NCBI GenBank assembly: GCA_963840725.1
Contig: CAWIZY010000008.1
Span: 1 to 64,000 of the forward strand
DNA length: 64,000 nucleotides
Reading direction: 5' to 3'
Source of the DNA: CAVWDU01 sp963840725
Lineage (GTDB): Bacteria > Pseudomonadota > Gammaproteobacteria > Pseudomonadales > Halieaceae
A model generated the notes under the pieces. It had not been told where the DNA came from and did no database searches. It saw nothing but the letters and a program-made list of their open reading frames with translations. How positions within the stretch are numbered: position 1 is the first letter of the stretch; every line of letters starts with the position of its first letter. A program made the translations under genes and the position numbers. Positions 49,006-58,563 of the stretch are shown here, piece by piece.

Positions 49006-49334
49006 AGTGCGGTGTGGCGGTGCTCAATCTGCAAATTTTTCGAGTATTTTGAAGGATTTTCTGAGCATGATATTTTTCATGGTATCGCCGTTTATCAGGA
49101 AAATAAGCCATAGATAATAAAAGATAAAAATTGCTTATTGATAATCGAGTGGGAGTGACCGGAATTGCCAGGCGATTCCCGGCACCGGCTGGTATTTGAA
49201 GGTATTTCAGCGGCGACAGTCAGAAGTTTATTGTTGAATGTTGCGTGACGTCGTCGTTACCATGTCGCCATGGCCAACGCCGACGGTCTTCTGGATAATA
49301 AGGGTTCTCATCTGCCCGCGAAATTGGAAATTCC
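49006..49334. other. Junction of islands A and B
   Basis: No gene. 49034-49143 is AT-rich and homologous to 56830-56931 at the right end of island B: for example GAGCATGATATTTTTCATGG at 49063 matches GAACATGGTGTTTTGCATGG at 56850, each about 81 bp before an attachment copy. 49160-49200 resembles the sequence after guaA. So the right end of one island abuts the left end of the next here. Confidence 0.75.
49144..49159 (+). repeat. Attachment site 2: copy of the guaA 3' end between islands A and B
   Basis: ATCGAGTGGGAGTGAC is an exact 16-bp match to 43355-43370, where it encodes the last residues IEWE and the stop of guaA. It is preceded by ATTGATA, as at the third copy. Confidence 0.85.
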
Positions 49335-50787
49335 TTGAGCCTCGATTTTTCCACACTTATTCAGCTGCGCAGGAGCCACCCGGGCTGGCGCTTGCTGCTG
49401 GCCGACCACGCGCCGCTGATCGCGAGTTTCCTGCAGCGGGCCTTCATCGAGCCCAATATCCGGGTCATGTCGCAGCCGGAGCTGGAGTCGCGCCTGGAAG
49501 ATGTGTTGTTTGACTTGCGTGAAGCCCAGGGCCAGGACGCCTTTCCCCGCAATGCCCACGACTATCTTGATGACTGGGCTCAAAATGAGCGCGGCTGGCT
49601 GCGCAAATTCTACCCGCCCGGCTCCGACGAGGCACACTTCGACCTGACACCCGCCACCGAAAAAGCGATCGCCTGGCTTGAGTCTCTGGCGCAGCGTGCC
49701 TTCATTGGCACCGAGTCGAGGCTGATGATGGTGTTCGAACTGCTGCGCCAGATGGTCTCCGGCAGCGAAGCTGACGCCGCCAGCCGAATAGAGCAGTTAG
49801 AGCAGCGACGGGACGAGATCGACCGCGAAATCGAGCGGGTCCGCGCCGGGGAGATCGCCCTGCTGGACGACACCGCGCTAAGAGATCGCTTTCAGCAGGC
49901 CAGCGGCACGGCGCGAGAACTGCTCAGCGACTTCCGCGAGGTCGAGCACAATTTTCGCATCCTGGACGCGCGGTGCGCGAACGCATTGCCACTTGGGAAG
50001 GCGGCAAGGGGGAGCTGCTGGAGCAGGTATTCGGTGAACGCGATGCTATCGCCGACTCCGACCAGGGCAAGAGCTTCCACGCCTTCTGGGATTTTCTGAT
50101 GTCGCCGGCGCGGCAGGAAGATCTAGCGCAGTTACTGAAGCGAACGCTGGCGCTCGAAGCTGATCGCAGCGACTTCAACCCGACACCCGGCTGTTAACGC
50201 ATCCACTACGACTGGCTGGAGGCCGGTGAACACACCCAACGCACGGTGGCCCGCCTGTCGGAGCAACTTCGCCGGTACCTTGACGACCAGGCCTGGCTGG
50301 AAAACAGGCGCATCATGACATTGATTCATGGCATTGAACGCCAGTGCGGTGGAACTGCAGGGAACAGACGCCGGCGGGAACTTCACGGCACCGATGACAC
50401 CTCGCCTGCCGTCGAACAGTTGCCATGGAGCGGCCGCTGTACACCCCACCGCTTAAACCCTGTATCAGCCAACAGGTGCTCGAAGAAGGCGTGATGCGGT
50501 CGACGCCACGATGCACTGTTCGAGCAAGTTTACGTCGACAAGACACGCCTCGCGGCGCATGTTCGTCAGGCCCTGCAGACCCGCGATCAAATCGCGCTGA
50601 CGCCGAGTGCTGGAAACCCACCCCCTCGAACAGGGTCTGGCCGAACTGGTCGCCTATCTGAGCCTGGCCGCCGACGACGGCAAGGCGGCTGATCGACGAT
50701 GAACGCTCTGAAATGATACATGGACCGACGAGAACGGCGCTCAACGACAGGCCACCCTGCCCACGTGTGATATTTGTCAGGCCCTAA
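49335..50787 (+). CDS. jetA: Wadjet component JetA (DUF3375, MukF-like kleisin), frameshifts
   Basis: First gene of a type I Wadjet operon. TTG start at 49335; the first ORF reads SLDFSTLIQLRRSHPGWRLL, ADHAPLIASFLQRAFIEPNI and FDLTPATEKAIAWLESLAQR, the DUF3375 start. Frame changes near 49970, 50190, 50345 and further on connect WEGGKGELLEQVFGERDAIA, HYDWLEAGEHTQRTVARLSE and LEQGLAELVAYLSLAADDGK to the C-terminal LPTC-like and PRVIFVRP, stop 50785-50787. Total about 484 residues, usual for JetA. JetA is the kleisin linking the JetC heads. At least five indels are needed, in a stretch that is poor throughout. Confidence 0.88.
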
Positions 50788-50791
50788 TACG

Positions 50792-51420
50792 ATGAACGCA
50801 ATCGAAGCCGATACACAACAGCTCTCGCCACTGCTCTATCGCTCTGTTCAAGGGCGTCCTGTACCAGGAGCGGAGTCCGGCTTTGGCAGGGCTTGATCGA
50901 GCTCAGGCCCCGGTGCGGGATTATATTGCCGTGCTGGGTCTGGAGCTGATGTTCGACGAAGCCGAAGGCTATGCCTATTTGCGTCAGCGCCTGCCGCTCG
51001 AGGGTGAAACCGAACTGCCGCGCCTGGTTGGCACGCCGACAACTGGGTCTATCCCGGTGAGCCTGCTGCTGCGGTACTGCTGCGCAAAAAGCTGGCCGAG
51101 CACGACGCCGGCGGTGCGGACACCGCGGCTGATCCTTAATCGCGGACGAATTGTTGAAATGATACGGGTCTTTCTGCCCGATACCGGCCCAACGAGGCTC
51201 AAGCTCATGGACCAGATCGACGCCCATATCAACAAAGTGGTCGAACTCGGTTTTCTGCGCCGGCGGTTGCGCGGCCAGGACGCAGATGATCGAAATGCGC
51301 CGCATTCTCAAAGCCTTTGTCGACGCCCAGTGGCTGGCCGAATTTGACAACCGACTGCAGGAGTACCGGCGAGCTATGCGCCGGCGACAGGAGAGCGCCC
51401 ATGCAGAACCCAGCACTTGA
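50792..51420 (+). CDS. jetB: Wadjet component JetB (DUF4194, MukE-like), frameshifts
   Basis: ATG 50792 lies 4 bp after the jetA stop. MNAIEADTQQLSPLLYR is followed in the next frame by LFKGVLYQERSPAL, then VRDYIAVLGLELMFDEAEGY and YLRQRLPLEGETELPRLV, the DUF4194 pattern. The end reads MIEMRRILKAFVDAQWLAEF, then RRQESAHAEPST and a stop at 51418-51420. About 209 residues, usual for JetB. JetB is the winged-helix (KITE) partner of the kleisin. Its 3' end overlaps jetC by 20 bp, suggesting coupled translation. Confidence 0.85.
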
Positions 51421-54400
51421 CTTCGCTGAATCCAACGAACGCGCTGGCGGGATTCCGCCTGCACCGATCGAGATGTACAACTGGGGCACCTTTCGACAAC
51501 AAGGTCTGGCGTATGCTCGAACCGCAACGGCGAAAACAGCCCTGCTCACCGGCGATATCGGTTCCGGAAAGTCGACCCTGGTCGATGCCATCACCACATT
51601 GCTGGTACCGGCCCAGCGCGTCGCCTACAACAAAGCCGCCGGGGCCGAGGTCCGGGAACGGACGCTGCGATCTTATGTGCTGGGCTATTACAAATCGGAA
51701 CGCGGCGACACCGGCCATGTCTGCCAAGCCGGTTGCGCTGCGTGATCACAACAGTTATTCCGTCATGCTGGGGGATTTCCATAACGAGGGCTATCGATCA
51801 GCACGTAACGCTGGCGCAGGTTTTCTGGATCAAGGGACAGCAGTGGCCAACCGGCGCGCTTTTATGTGGTCTGCCGACCGGTCGCTCTGGCATTGCCACC
51901 GATTTCGCAGGTTTCGGCAGCGAGATCAACGGGTTGCGCAAGCGGCTGCGCGAACGCCAGTATATGAGGTCCGTTCGACAGCTTTCCTCCCTATGAGGCC
52001 GGCCTTCCGCCGCCGTTTCGGCATCGACAATGAACAGGCGCTGGAGCTGTTCCATCAGACCGTATCGATGAAGTCGGTCGGCAACCTTACCGAATTCGTG
52101 CGCGAGCACATGCTGGAGGCCTTTCGACGGTGGCAGCCGCGCATCGAGGCGCTGGTCGGCCATTTCGAAGACCTCAACCGGGCTCACGAGGCGGTGCTGA
52201 AGGCCACGCGGCCAGGTCGAACGGCTGACGCCGCTGGTGCAGGATAGCGACCGCCACCGTGAAGTTGCCGACAAGAGCCGCTACTGGCGCGATTGCCGAG
52301 ACGGTCTTCGTTTCTACTTCGCCGGCCTGAAAGCGGGCCTGCTCGATAAGCGTCTGTTCAGGCTCGGCGAAGAGGCCAGCCGGCTGCAAGCGCGCGCAAA
52401 GCAACAGTCCGAGCGGCGTCGGCATCAGTTCGGCGACAGGGACTCGCTCAAGAGCGCGATTGCCGCCAATGGCGGCGATCGACTGGAGCGGCTTTCGGCC
52501 GAGATCGGCGAACGCGGCGCCGAGTTGCGCAAGCGCCGCGAACGCGCGGATCGGTATACCGAGCTGGCTGATCAGCTCGAACTCACCCGGGCTGCATCCC
52601 TCGAACAATTTCTGAACAACCGCGTCACTGTGCAGCAACGCCTGGCGGCGACAGGCGAGCGCGAAAGTGAGCTGCAGAACGCCAGTGTCGATCGGGCGGT
52701 CGAACTGCGTCGGCTGAGAATTGACCACGAAGCTCTGGATACAGAGCTGACGTCGCTGCGTCAGCGCCGCAGCAATATCGACGCGCGCCAGATTCTGGTC
52801 CGCCGCACCCTGTGTGAGGCCCTCGACTTTGAGGAAGCTGACATGCCCTTTGCGGGGGAGCTGATTCAGGTGCGTGAATCCGAAGCCGCCTGGGAAGGCG
52901 TCGCCGAACGACTGCTGCACAACTTCGGTCTGTCGTTGCTGGTACCCGAGCACCTCTATGCGCAAGTCGCACAATGGGTCGATCGCACCCACCTCAAGGG
53001 GCGCCTGGTCTACTACCGAGTAGGCACCGACCGTGGCGTCGGCCCTGACCAGACCCAGCCCGACTCACTGGTAGGCAAGCTCGAAATCAAGCCGAACAGC
53101 AGTTTCTATCCCTGGCTGGAGCGGGAACTGGCCAGACGTTTCGATTACATTTGCTGCGACTCGCTGGAGCGTTTTCGGCGTGAACATCGTGCGGTGACTC
53201 GAGCCGGCCAGCTCAAGGCTGGTGGCCAGCGCCACGAAAAGGACGACCGCCACCGCCTGGATGACCGCAGCCGCTACGTGCTGGGCTGGAGCAACGAAGC
53301 CAAGATCGCGGCGCTGGAAAAGAGTGCACAGGAGCTGGAGCGGGCCATCCAGACCTCGGCTGCGCAATGGGGGAATGTACAGAACCTCATCCGCGAACTC
53401 GGCGACGAGAAATCCCGTCTCGACCAGATCGGTATGTTTACCGACTTCGATGAGCTCGACTGGGCCCAGCTGTCACGGGCCATCGCCGATCTGGAACGAG
53501 AGCGACAGGTGCTCGAGGCGAGCTCAGACACACTGAAAACGCTCAACACCCAGCTCCTCGCGCTCGAGGCCGCGATCGCCGAAACCGAGCGGCTACTGGC
53601 GGAGCTCAACAGTGAGCTGGCACGCAACGATGAAAAACAGGTTCAGGTTCGGGACTTGCTCGAAGCGTGCCGCCAACAACTCGAAGCCTGCCCGGCCGAA
53701 ACGCGCGCCATCCTTGATGCCGAGTTGGAGCCACTGCGCACGGAGGCCCTCGGTGAACAGCAGGTGACGGTCGAGTCCTGCGACAACCGCGAGCGGGAAA
53801 TGCGAGAATGGCTGCAGGCGAAGGTCGATGCAGAGGACAAGCGTCTGCAGCGCCTGGAGCAGGGTATCGTCGCCGCTATGCAGGATTATCGCCACGCGTA
53901 TCCACTCGATACACAGGAAGTCGATGCTCGCCTGGAAGCCGCCGACGAGTACCGGCTGATGTTGGCGCAGTTGCGCGCCGACGATCTGCCGCGCTTCGCC
54001 GAGCGCTTCAAGACGCTGCTGAACGAGAATACTATCCGCGAGGTCGCCGGGTTCCAGTCCAAGCTGAAGAGTGAGCGCCAGACTATCCAGGAAAGGATTG
54101 ATCGCATCAACCAGTCGCTGGCCGACATTGAGTACAACCCCGGACGCTACATCCTGCTCGAAGCCCAGCTGAACCAGGATCCCGAGATTCGCGATTTCCA
54201 GCAGCAGCTGCGGGCCTGCACCGAGGGCAGCCTCACCGGCTCTGAACAGGAGCAATACGCCGAATCCAAGTTCCTTCAGGTAAAGGCGATTATCGACCGT
54301 CTGCGCGGACGCGAGGGCACCACCGAGTTGGACCGGCGCTGGACGCGCAAGGTAACGGACGTGCGCAACTGGTTCCAGTTCGCCGCCTCGGAACGCTGGC

Positions 54401-54789
54401 AGGAAGACGACAGTGAACACGAGCACTACACCGATTCCGGTGGCAAGTCCGGCGGCCAGAAGGAGAAGCTTGCCTACACCGTGCTCGCGGCCAGCCTCGC
54501 CTACCAGTTCGGTCTCGAATGGGGCGCCGTGCGCTCCAGGAGCTTCCGCTTTGTGGTGATCGACGAGGCCTTTGGTCGCGGCTCGGACGAGTCGGCGCGC
54601 TACGGCCTGGAATTGTTCAAGCGCCTGCATCTGCAGTTGCTGGTCGTTACGCCGCTGCAGAAGATCCATATTATAGAGCCTTTCGTGGCCAGCGTCGGCT
54701 TTGTGCACAACCCGGAGGGGCGCGACTCCCAGGTGCGCAATCTCAGCATCGAGGAGTACCGAGCCGAGCGCGAGGCCCGTTCGGCATGA
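51401..54789 (+). CDS. jetC: Wadjet component JetC (SMC/MukB-like ATPase), frameshifts in the first 800 bp
   Basis: About 1,129 residues. The head starts APIEMYNWGTF and the Walker A motif is LLTGDIGSGKSTLVDAITTL (near residue 50). From 52237 one clean ORF covers the long coiled coils and hinge region and ends with the signature SGGKSGGQKEKLAYTVLAAS and Walker B FVVIDEAFGRGSDESARYGL, then LLVVTPLQKIHIIEPFV. JetC is the motor that extrudes DNA loops in Wadjet. Frame changes are needed near 51510, 51725, 51800-51970 and 52220. The stop overlaps jetD by 4 bp. Confidence 0.95.
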
Positions 54790-56012
54790 GCCACTGGACA
54801 TCCCCCGGCGACCTGCGCAGCCAGTTGCAACGACAATGGGAGCGAGGGCGACTGTTGACCAGTTCTCAGCTGTTCCCGCTGCGGCTGCCATTGCGTGGAC
54901 CCACCCCCGGCGAACTCGGTGAGCGCTTTGAGGAGGTCCGCGACTGGGTTCGAGTGTGGGCGCAGCAGGAGGAAAATCAGGGGCTGGCGCTGGAGTGGCG
55001 CGAGGTCAACTCCCGCCAGATTGGCCGCAACCGATTGCCGGCCGCGGTATTGTTTCGCGATCGCGAGCGGGCACTTGCCTGTATCGGTAAACACCGCGCC
55101 GGGCTCGACTTCGACCGCCTGCGGGCACAGATTCTGGCGTCTTTTCCAATGTTGCGTGACTGGCTGGAACGCCGGCCATTGCAAGCTCTGGACCTCAAAG
55201 ACCAGTGGCCGCGGCTGCTGGCGGTACTGAACTGGTTGCGCGCGCACCCCAGACCCGGCGTCTACATCCGCCAGCTCGAGCTGGCCGGCGTCGATACCAA
55301 GTTTATCGAGGGCCACCGCAAAGTGCTGACCGAGCTGCTGGATCTGGTGCTCGATCAGGCGCAGATCGACGACACCGCCCGCGGCAGTTCCGGGTTCGAG
55401 CAGCGCTACGGCTTTCGCGCCAAGCCCACGCAGATCCGCTTCCGCCTGCTCGACCCGGCCCTGTACCTGGGAGGCCTTGGCGACCTGCAAATCCCCGCAG
55501 AGGACTTCGCCCACTTTGCGCCGCCGGTCGAGCACGTCTTCATTACCGAGAACGACATCAATGGCCTGGCGTTTCCCGACGTGCCGCGGGCACTGGTGGT
55601 GTTTGGTCTCGGCTACGGCCTGGACAGCCTGAAAAGCGCCGGCTGGCTGGACGATACCACTATCCATTATTGGGGCGATATCGACAGCCACGGCTTTGCC
55701 ATGCTCGACCAGCTGCGCAGCTATTTCCCCCACACCCGCTCGCTGTTGATGGACAGGGCAACGCTGCTGGCCCACGAAGCCCTCTGGGGCCGCGAACCCA
55801 TACCGACCCGCAAACCCCTCGCGCGCCTGAGTGCGGGCGAACAGGCGCTTTACCAGGATCTCTGCCTCGACCACATCGCCCCGTCCCTGCGCCTGGAGCA
55901 GGAACGTATCGGCTTCACCCACGTGCTTGAGGCACTTAGCGTCTTGTTACATGAAAGCGGGGACGGACCAGGTTTGATGTCACCTGCTCGACCGAAGACT
56001 GGAGGGCGGTAA
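54786..56012 (+). CDS. jetD: Wadjet nuclease JetD (DUF3322/DUF2220, TOPRIM)
   Basis: Clean ORF of 408 residues from the ATG at 54786; the longer in-frame ORF starting inside jetC is rejected. The N-terminal DUF3322 region contains WTSPGDLRSQLQRQWERGRL and LALEWREVNSRQIGRNRLPA. The C-terminal TOPRIM-like DUF2220 domain has the acidic residues Glu in HVFITENDINGLAFPDVP (near residue 254) and Asp-x-Asp in HYWGDIDSHGFAMLDQL (near 300). JetD cuts small closed circular DNA gripped by JetABC. All catalytic residues are present, so the effector looks intact. Confidence 0.95.
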   Translation: MSHWTSPGDLRSQLQRQWERGRLLTSSQLFPLRLPLRGPTPGELGERFEEVRDWVRVWAQQEENQGLALEWREVNSRQIGRNRLPAAVLFRDRERALACIGKHRAGLDFDRLRAQILASFPMLRDWLERRPLQALDLKDQWPRLLAVLNWLRAHPRPGVYIRQLELAGVDTKFIEGHRKVLTELLDLVLDQAQIDDTARGSSGFEQRYGFRAKPTQIRFRLLDPALYLGGLGDLQIPAEDFAHFAPPVEHVFITENDINGLAFPDVPRALVVFGLGYGLDSLKSAGWLDDTTIHYWGDIDSHGFAMLDQLRSYFPHTRSLLMDRATLLAHEALWGREPIPTRKPLARLSAGEQALYQDLCLDHIAPSLRLEQERIGFTHVLEALSVLLHESGDGPGLMSPARPKTGGR

Positions 56013-56113
56013 ACCGTGGCCAGCCCCCAATATCTCAGTTAGAACTCGGTATTTGAGCTATCCTGCCCTGCTGTTGCCTGAAAGTCACAAACCTTGCCGT
56101 CACCAACTGCAGC

Positions 56114-56485
56114 TCAAATCAAGTCATCAACAGTGATTTCCAGGACGCTGGCAATAGCTCTGTAGGCATCAATCCGTCCTTCACGCTTGCCAGTCTCGAT
56201 CTGTGCGATGTACGCCTGGGAAAGCCCTGCTGCATCAGCAAGAGTAGCCTGTGACATTCCTCGGTACTCGCGCCAAACTTTCATCGCATTCACGTTGGCC
56301 AGTAACAAATCAACGATAGCAGACGGCACCAGTTCATCGTCGCCTGCCGCCACAGCGGCTTCGGCCTTATCAAACGCCGTTACATCGTCTAGCATTTCGG
56401 CCTTTTCGATCAACACCCGGTAGTCAGCAATTGGCACCACCGCATACTCGGGCACGCCATTGTTTTCAATGATCTGTGTACTCAT
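56114..56485 (-). CDS. Antitoxin with helix-turn-helix (XRE type)
   Basis: 123 residues. The N-terminal half (MSTQIIENNGVPEYAVVPIA, then DYRVLIEKAEMLDD) resembles Phd-type antitoxin folds; the C-terminal half is an XRE helix-turn-helix (MSQATLADAAGLSQAYIAQI, then ETGKREGRIDAYR). It is encoded after the toxin and overlaps it by 4 bp. It probably neutralises the toxin and represses the shared promoter. It lies convergent with jetD, 100 bp away. Confidence 0.9.
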   Translation of the reverse strand: MSTQIIENNGVPEYAVVPIADYRVLIEKAEMLDDVTAFDKAEAAVAAGDDELVPSAIVDLLLANVNAMKVWREYRGMSQATLADAAGLSQAYIAQIETGKREGRIDAYRAIASVLEITVDDLI

Positions 56486-56733
56486 TTGTAGATACTCCCA
56501 CGTGGGCCAACATCCAACACCAGAACCGTTAACTGTTCGCCTTCAATCTTGTAAATAGCACGGTATCCGCCGATCCGCAGCCGGTAGCCTTCTCGACCAG
56601 CCAGTTTTTTAACATTCCAATGGCCTCGGCTATCAGCTATTTCCTGAAATGCAGTACGAAACTGGTCAGCAATGTTTGCGGGCAGTTTTCGCATACCTTT
56701 AATTGCTTTCCTGCTGTACTGCACTGTATTCAT
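56482..56733 (-). CDS. RelE/ParE-family toxin
   Basis: 83 residues with the RelE fold pattern: MNTVQYSRKAIKGMRKLPAN, then KKLAGREGYRLRIGGYRAIY and LTVLVLDVGPRGSIYK. The Arg-rich strands and terminal Tyr-Lys are typical of mRNA-cleaving RelE toxins. Complete and free of indels. First gene of the minus-strand pair at the right end of island B. Its start is only 8 bp from a TATAAT box, so the message may be leaderless or nearly so. Confidence 0.92.
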   Translation of the reverse strand: MNTVQYSRKAIKGMRKLPANIADQFRTAFQEIADSRGHWNVKKLAGREGYRLRIGGYRAIYKIEGEQLTVLVLDVGPRGSIYK

Positions 56734-56740
56734 GCATACG

Positions 56741-56768
56741 ATTATAGCGTTATGTTATATTTCGGCAA
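56741..56768 (-). promoter_or_regulatory. Promoter of the 56-kb TA pair
   Basis: On the minus strand, TTGCCG (56763-56768) and a consensus TATAAT (56741-56746) are separated by 16 bp. The toxin ATG begins 8 bp downstream of the -10 box. Confidence 0.7.
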
Positions 56769-56931
56769 CCAAATAAATTGCTATAAGTGCGATAATGCGT
56801 CGCATTACAAGCTTCCGAGCGGGGAGATAACTATTTTTAAGAAATTTTTGAACATGGTGTTTTGCATGGTATTGGCGTCGGCAGAGGAAGATAGCTTTAT
56901 GAAAATAGACAAGAATAAAGGCTCATTGATA

Positions 56932-56960
56932 ATAGAGTGGGAGTGACTGGCACTGGCTGG
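56932..56960 (+). repeat. Attachment site 3: right end of island B
   Basis: ATAGAGTGGGAGTGACTGGC continuing to CACTGGCTGG matches 29 bp of the guaA 3' end (43355-43383) with a single C-to-A change. One frame still encodes IIEWE and a stop. The 100 bp before it match the right end of island A. Confidence 0.85.
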
Positions 56961-56979
56961 ATTCGAGATTGACTTGACG

Positions 56980-57974
56980 CCTCTGCCACGCCTGCCTGGC
57001 GTGACGAGCCCGCGCCAGCGGTGATTTGGGGCAAGGACACCGTGGTAACGGATGAGATTGACCCTCGGCTTCGGTACCAGGGTTGCCAGGCGGGCGATGA
57101 AAATCAGCGGTTGAAAGGCCACCTGGGTTGTCCCATACCCAAAGCATTCGCTGCGCTCATGGGGCAAGCTTTCCCGGTAAGGCGTCTTCAAGGTGTAGAC
57201 CACTTTGCCGGTGGAGCTCTTTGAAATGCGGGGAATGGCTACTGCCGGGCGGGCGATGTACCGACAAAGTCGTTCCCGTTTGTTGTTTTGATGCCCTTCG
57301 CAGCTCACACCGGCGTGAAGTGAGAACCCACTCGCCTTGGCGACACGTTCTAGTCCGGGGTCCGGTTTATCAAGTGGCCGGATGGTGCGAATCATGAACG
57401 CCTTGCGCCCCTGTTGCGGATCGACGGCAATTCGGTAGGTGATGGAACTTCCCAGGATCTGGGGCAGGGCCCACCCCGCTTTATCGGGTGTGTGGCATCG
57501 GTATCTTCAGCAGGATCCAGATCCAGCCACGTGCTTTCGGTATCCAGCTTTGTGGATTAGATGTGTAGAAATTGCGCGATAAATGATGCTCAGCACCTTG
57601 CCCATTGCGTGGGGGTGGGCGGCGAACAGATATCGCAGGGGAAAGGGAAAGCTGATGACCCACTGGCGCAATGGGACATCAGGAAACACCTCATCAGCCA
57701 GTAAGGCTGCGGTCTCGGCCATCCTGCGGGCGCCACAGCTCGGGCAGAATCCGCGTTTCTTGCTGGAAAACGCCAAAAGTCGCTCGAAGTGACATTTATC
57801 GCAGCGCACACGCAGAAAGCCGTGTTCAAAGCGACCGCTCTTCAGGTAGGCATCAAACTCCTGGTGAACATGATTGGGCAGGGATTTGCCCTGCTGGGCC
57901 AGGTGCTCCACAAGGGCAGGGAAGTGCGCTTCGACGAGCTGATAGAGCAGTGTCTGCTCCGGTTGGTGGCGCAC
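56980..57974 (-). pseudogene. IS91-family transposase remnant with an internal deletion
   Basis: The N-terminal part (57545-57974) has the zinc domain and following block: EQTLLYQLVEAHFPALVEHL, RCDKCHFERLLAFSSKKRG, FCPSCGARRMAETAALLADE and RQWVISFPFPLRYLF. The C-terminal part (56980-57395) continues in another frame as GFSLHAGVSCEGHQ, RLCRYIARPAVAIPR and LIRYHGVLAPNHRWRGLV, the usual IS91 end. About 100 or more central residues, where the catalytic tyrosines lie, are missing. Not functional. Its 3' end abuts attachment site 3. No IS91 ori or ter sequence was identified by eye. Confidence 0.85.
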
Positions 57975-58131
57975 CTAGGTGGCGCGGCCAAATGCATCCT
58001 TGCCTGGCGACAGCATACCGACTTGACTCGACCATCCCTGATGTCGAAGTCACCCACCATGAGGCAATCAGTGCTGTCCAGGAACATCTAAACAAGGCGG
58101 TGCCTTGGGATCCTTGTGACAAAAGTAAATC

Positions 58132-58152
58132 TGGGACCGCCATGGGACCATC
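58132..58152 (+). repeat. Direct repeat left of higBA
   Basis: TGGGACCGCCATGGGACCAT plus C matches 58924-58944 at 20 of 21 positions. Each copy itself contains two GGGACC units 11 bp apart, like the arm sites bound by some tyrosine integrases. The two copies bracket the higBA pair, 792 bp apart. Confidence 0.75.
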
Positions 58153-58214
58153 TGCCCAGTCTTGTAAAAGTAGCAATCGCCAGGCACATCCTATTTGGAC
58201 AATCGGGCACATTC

Positions 58215-58236
58215 TTGCATATTGCGCAATATGCAA
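58215..58236 (+). promoter_or_regulatory. higBA operator, perfect 22-bp palindrome
   Basis: TTGCATATTGC is followed directly by its exact reverse complement GCAATATGCAA. It lies 43 bp before the higB start and overlaps a possible -10 region that pairs with TTGGAC at 58195. HigA repressors bind such dyads. Confidence 0.8.
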
Positions 58237-58278
58237 TATCCCTATAGGCTATTCGTGTACTCAGAAGGAAAGTGGAAT

Positions 58279-58563
58279 TTGATCAAGAGCATCCGGCACA
58301 AAGGGCTGCAGAAATTCTTCAACAGCGGTGGCAACGATACCCAGGGCATCAATTCCGACCATGCGGACAAGCTACGCGACCAGTTGGCTGCGTTGGACTC
58401 CGCTACGGACATTGCGGATATGGATCTGCCGGGGTGGCGCCTACACCCTTTGAAGGGAAAGGATAAAGCGCGACACGCTATCTGGGTCAGAGGCAACTGG
58501 CGATTGACCTTCGAGTTTGAGAACGGCGATGCGTATGTCGTGGATTATGAGGATTATCACTGA
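58279..58563 (+). CDS. higB: HigB/RelE-type toxin
   Basis: From the TTG at 58279 the protein begins LIKSIRHKGLQKFFNSGGND and contains DLPGWRLHPLKGKDKARHAI, then WVRGNWRLTFEFENGDAYVV and DYEDYH, the HigB pattern. A ribosome site AAGGAAAG lies 7 bases before the TTG; the upstream ORF start is rejected because the family begins at this point. 94 residues, usual length. HigB toxins cut mRNA on the ribosome. The antitoxin start overlaps its stop by one base. Confidence 0.92.
   Translation: MIKSIRHKGLQKFFNSGGNDTQGINSDHADKLRDQLAALDSATDIADMDLPGWRLHPLKGKDKARHAIWVRGNWRLTFEFENGDAYVVDYEDYH

Noticed and set aside
53593..55922. Two minus-strand ORFs of more than 430 codons
   Set aside because: They lie antisense to jetC and jetD, which are supported by motifs and operon order. 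Long antisense ORFs are expected in GC-rich coding DNA.
57128..57397. Plus-strand ORF in the IS91 region
   Set aside because: Antisense to the C-terminal part of the IS91 transposase remnant.
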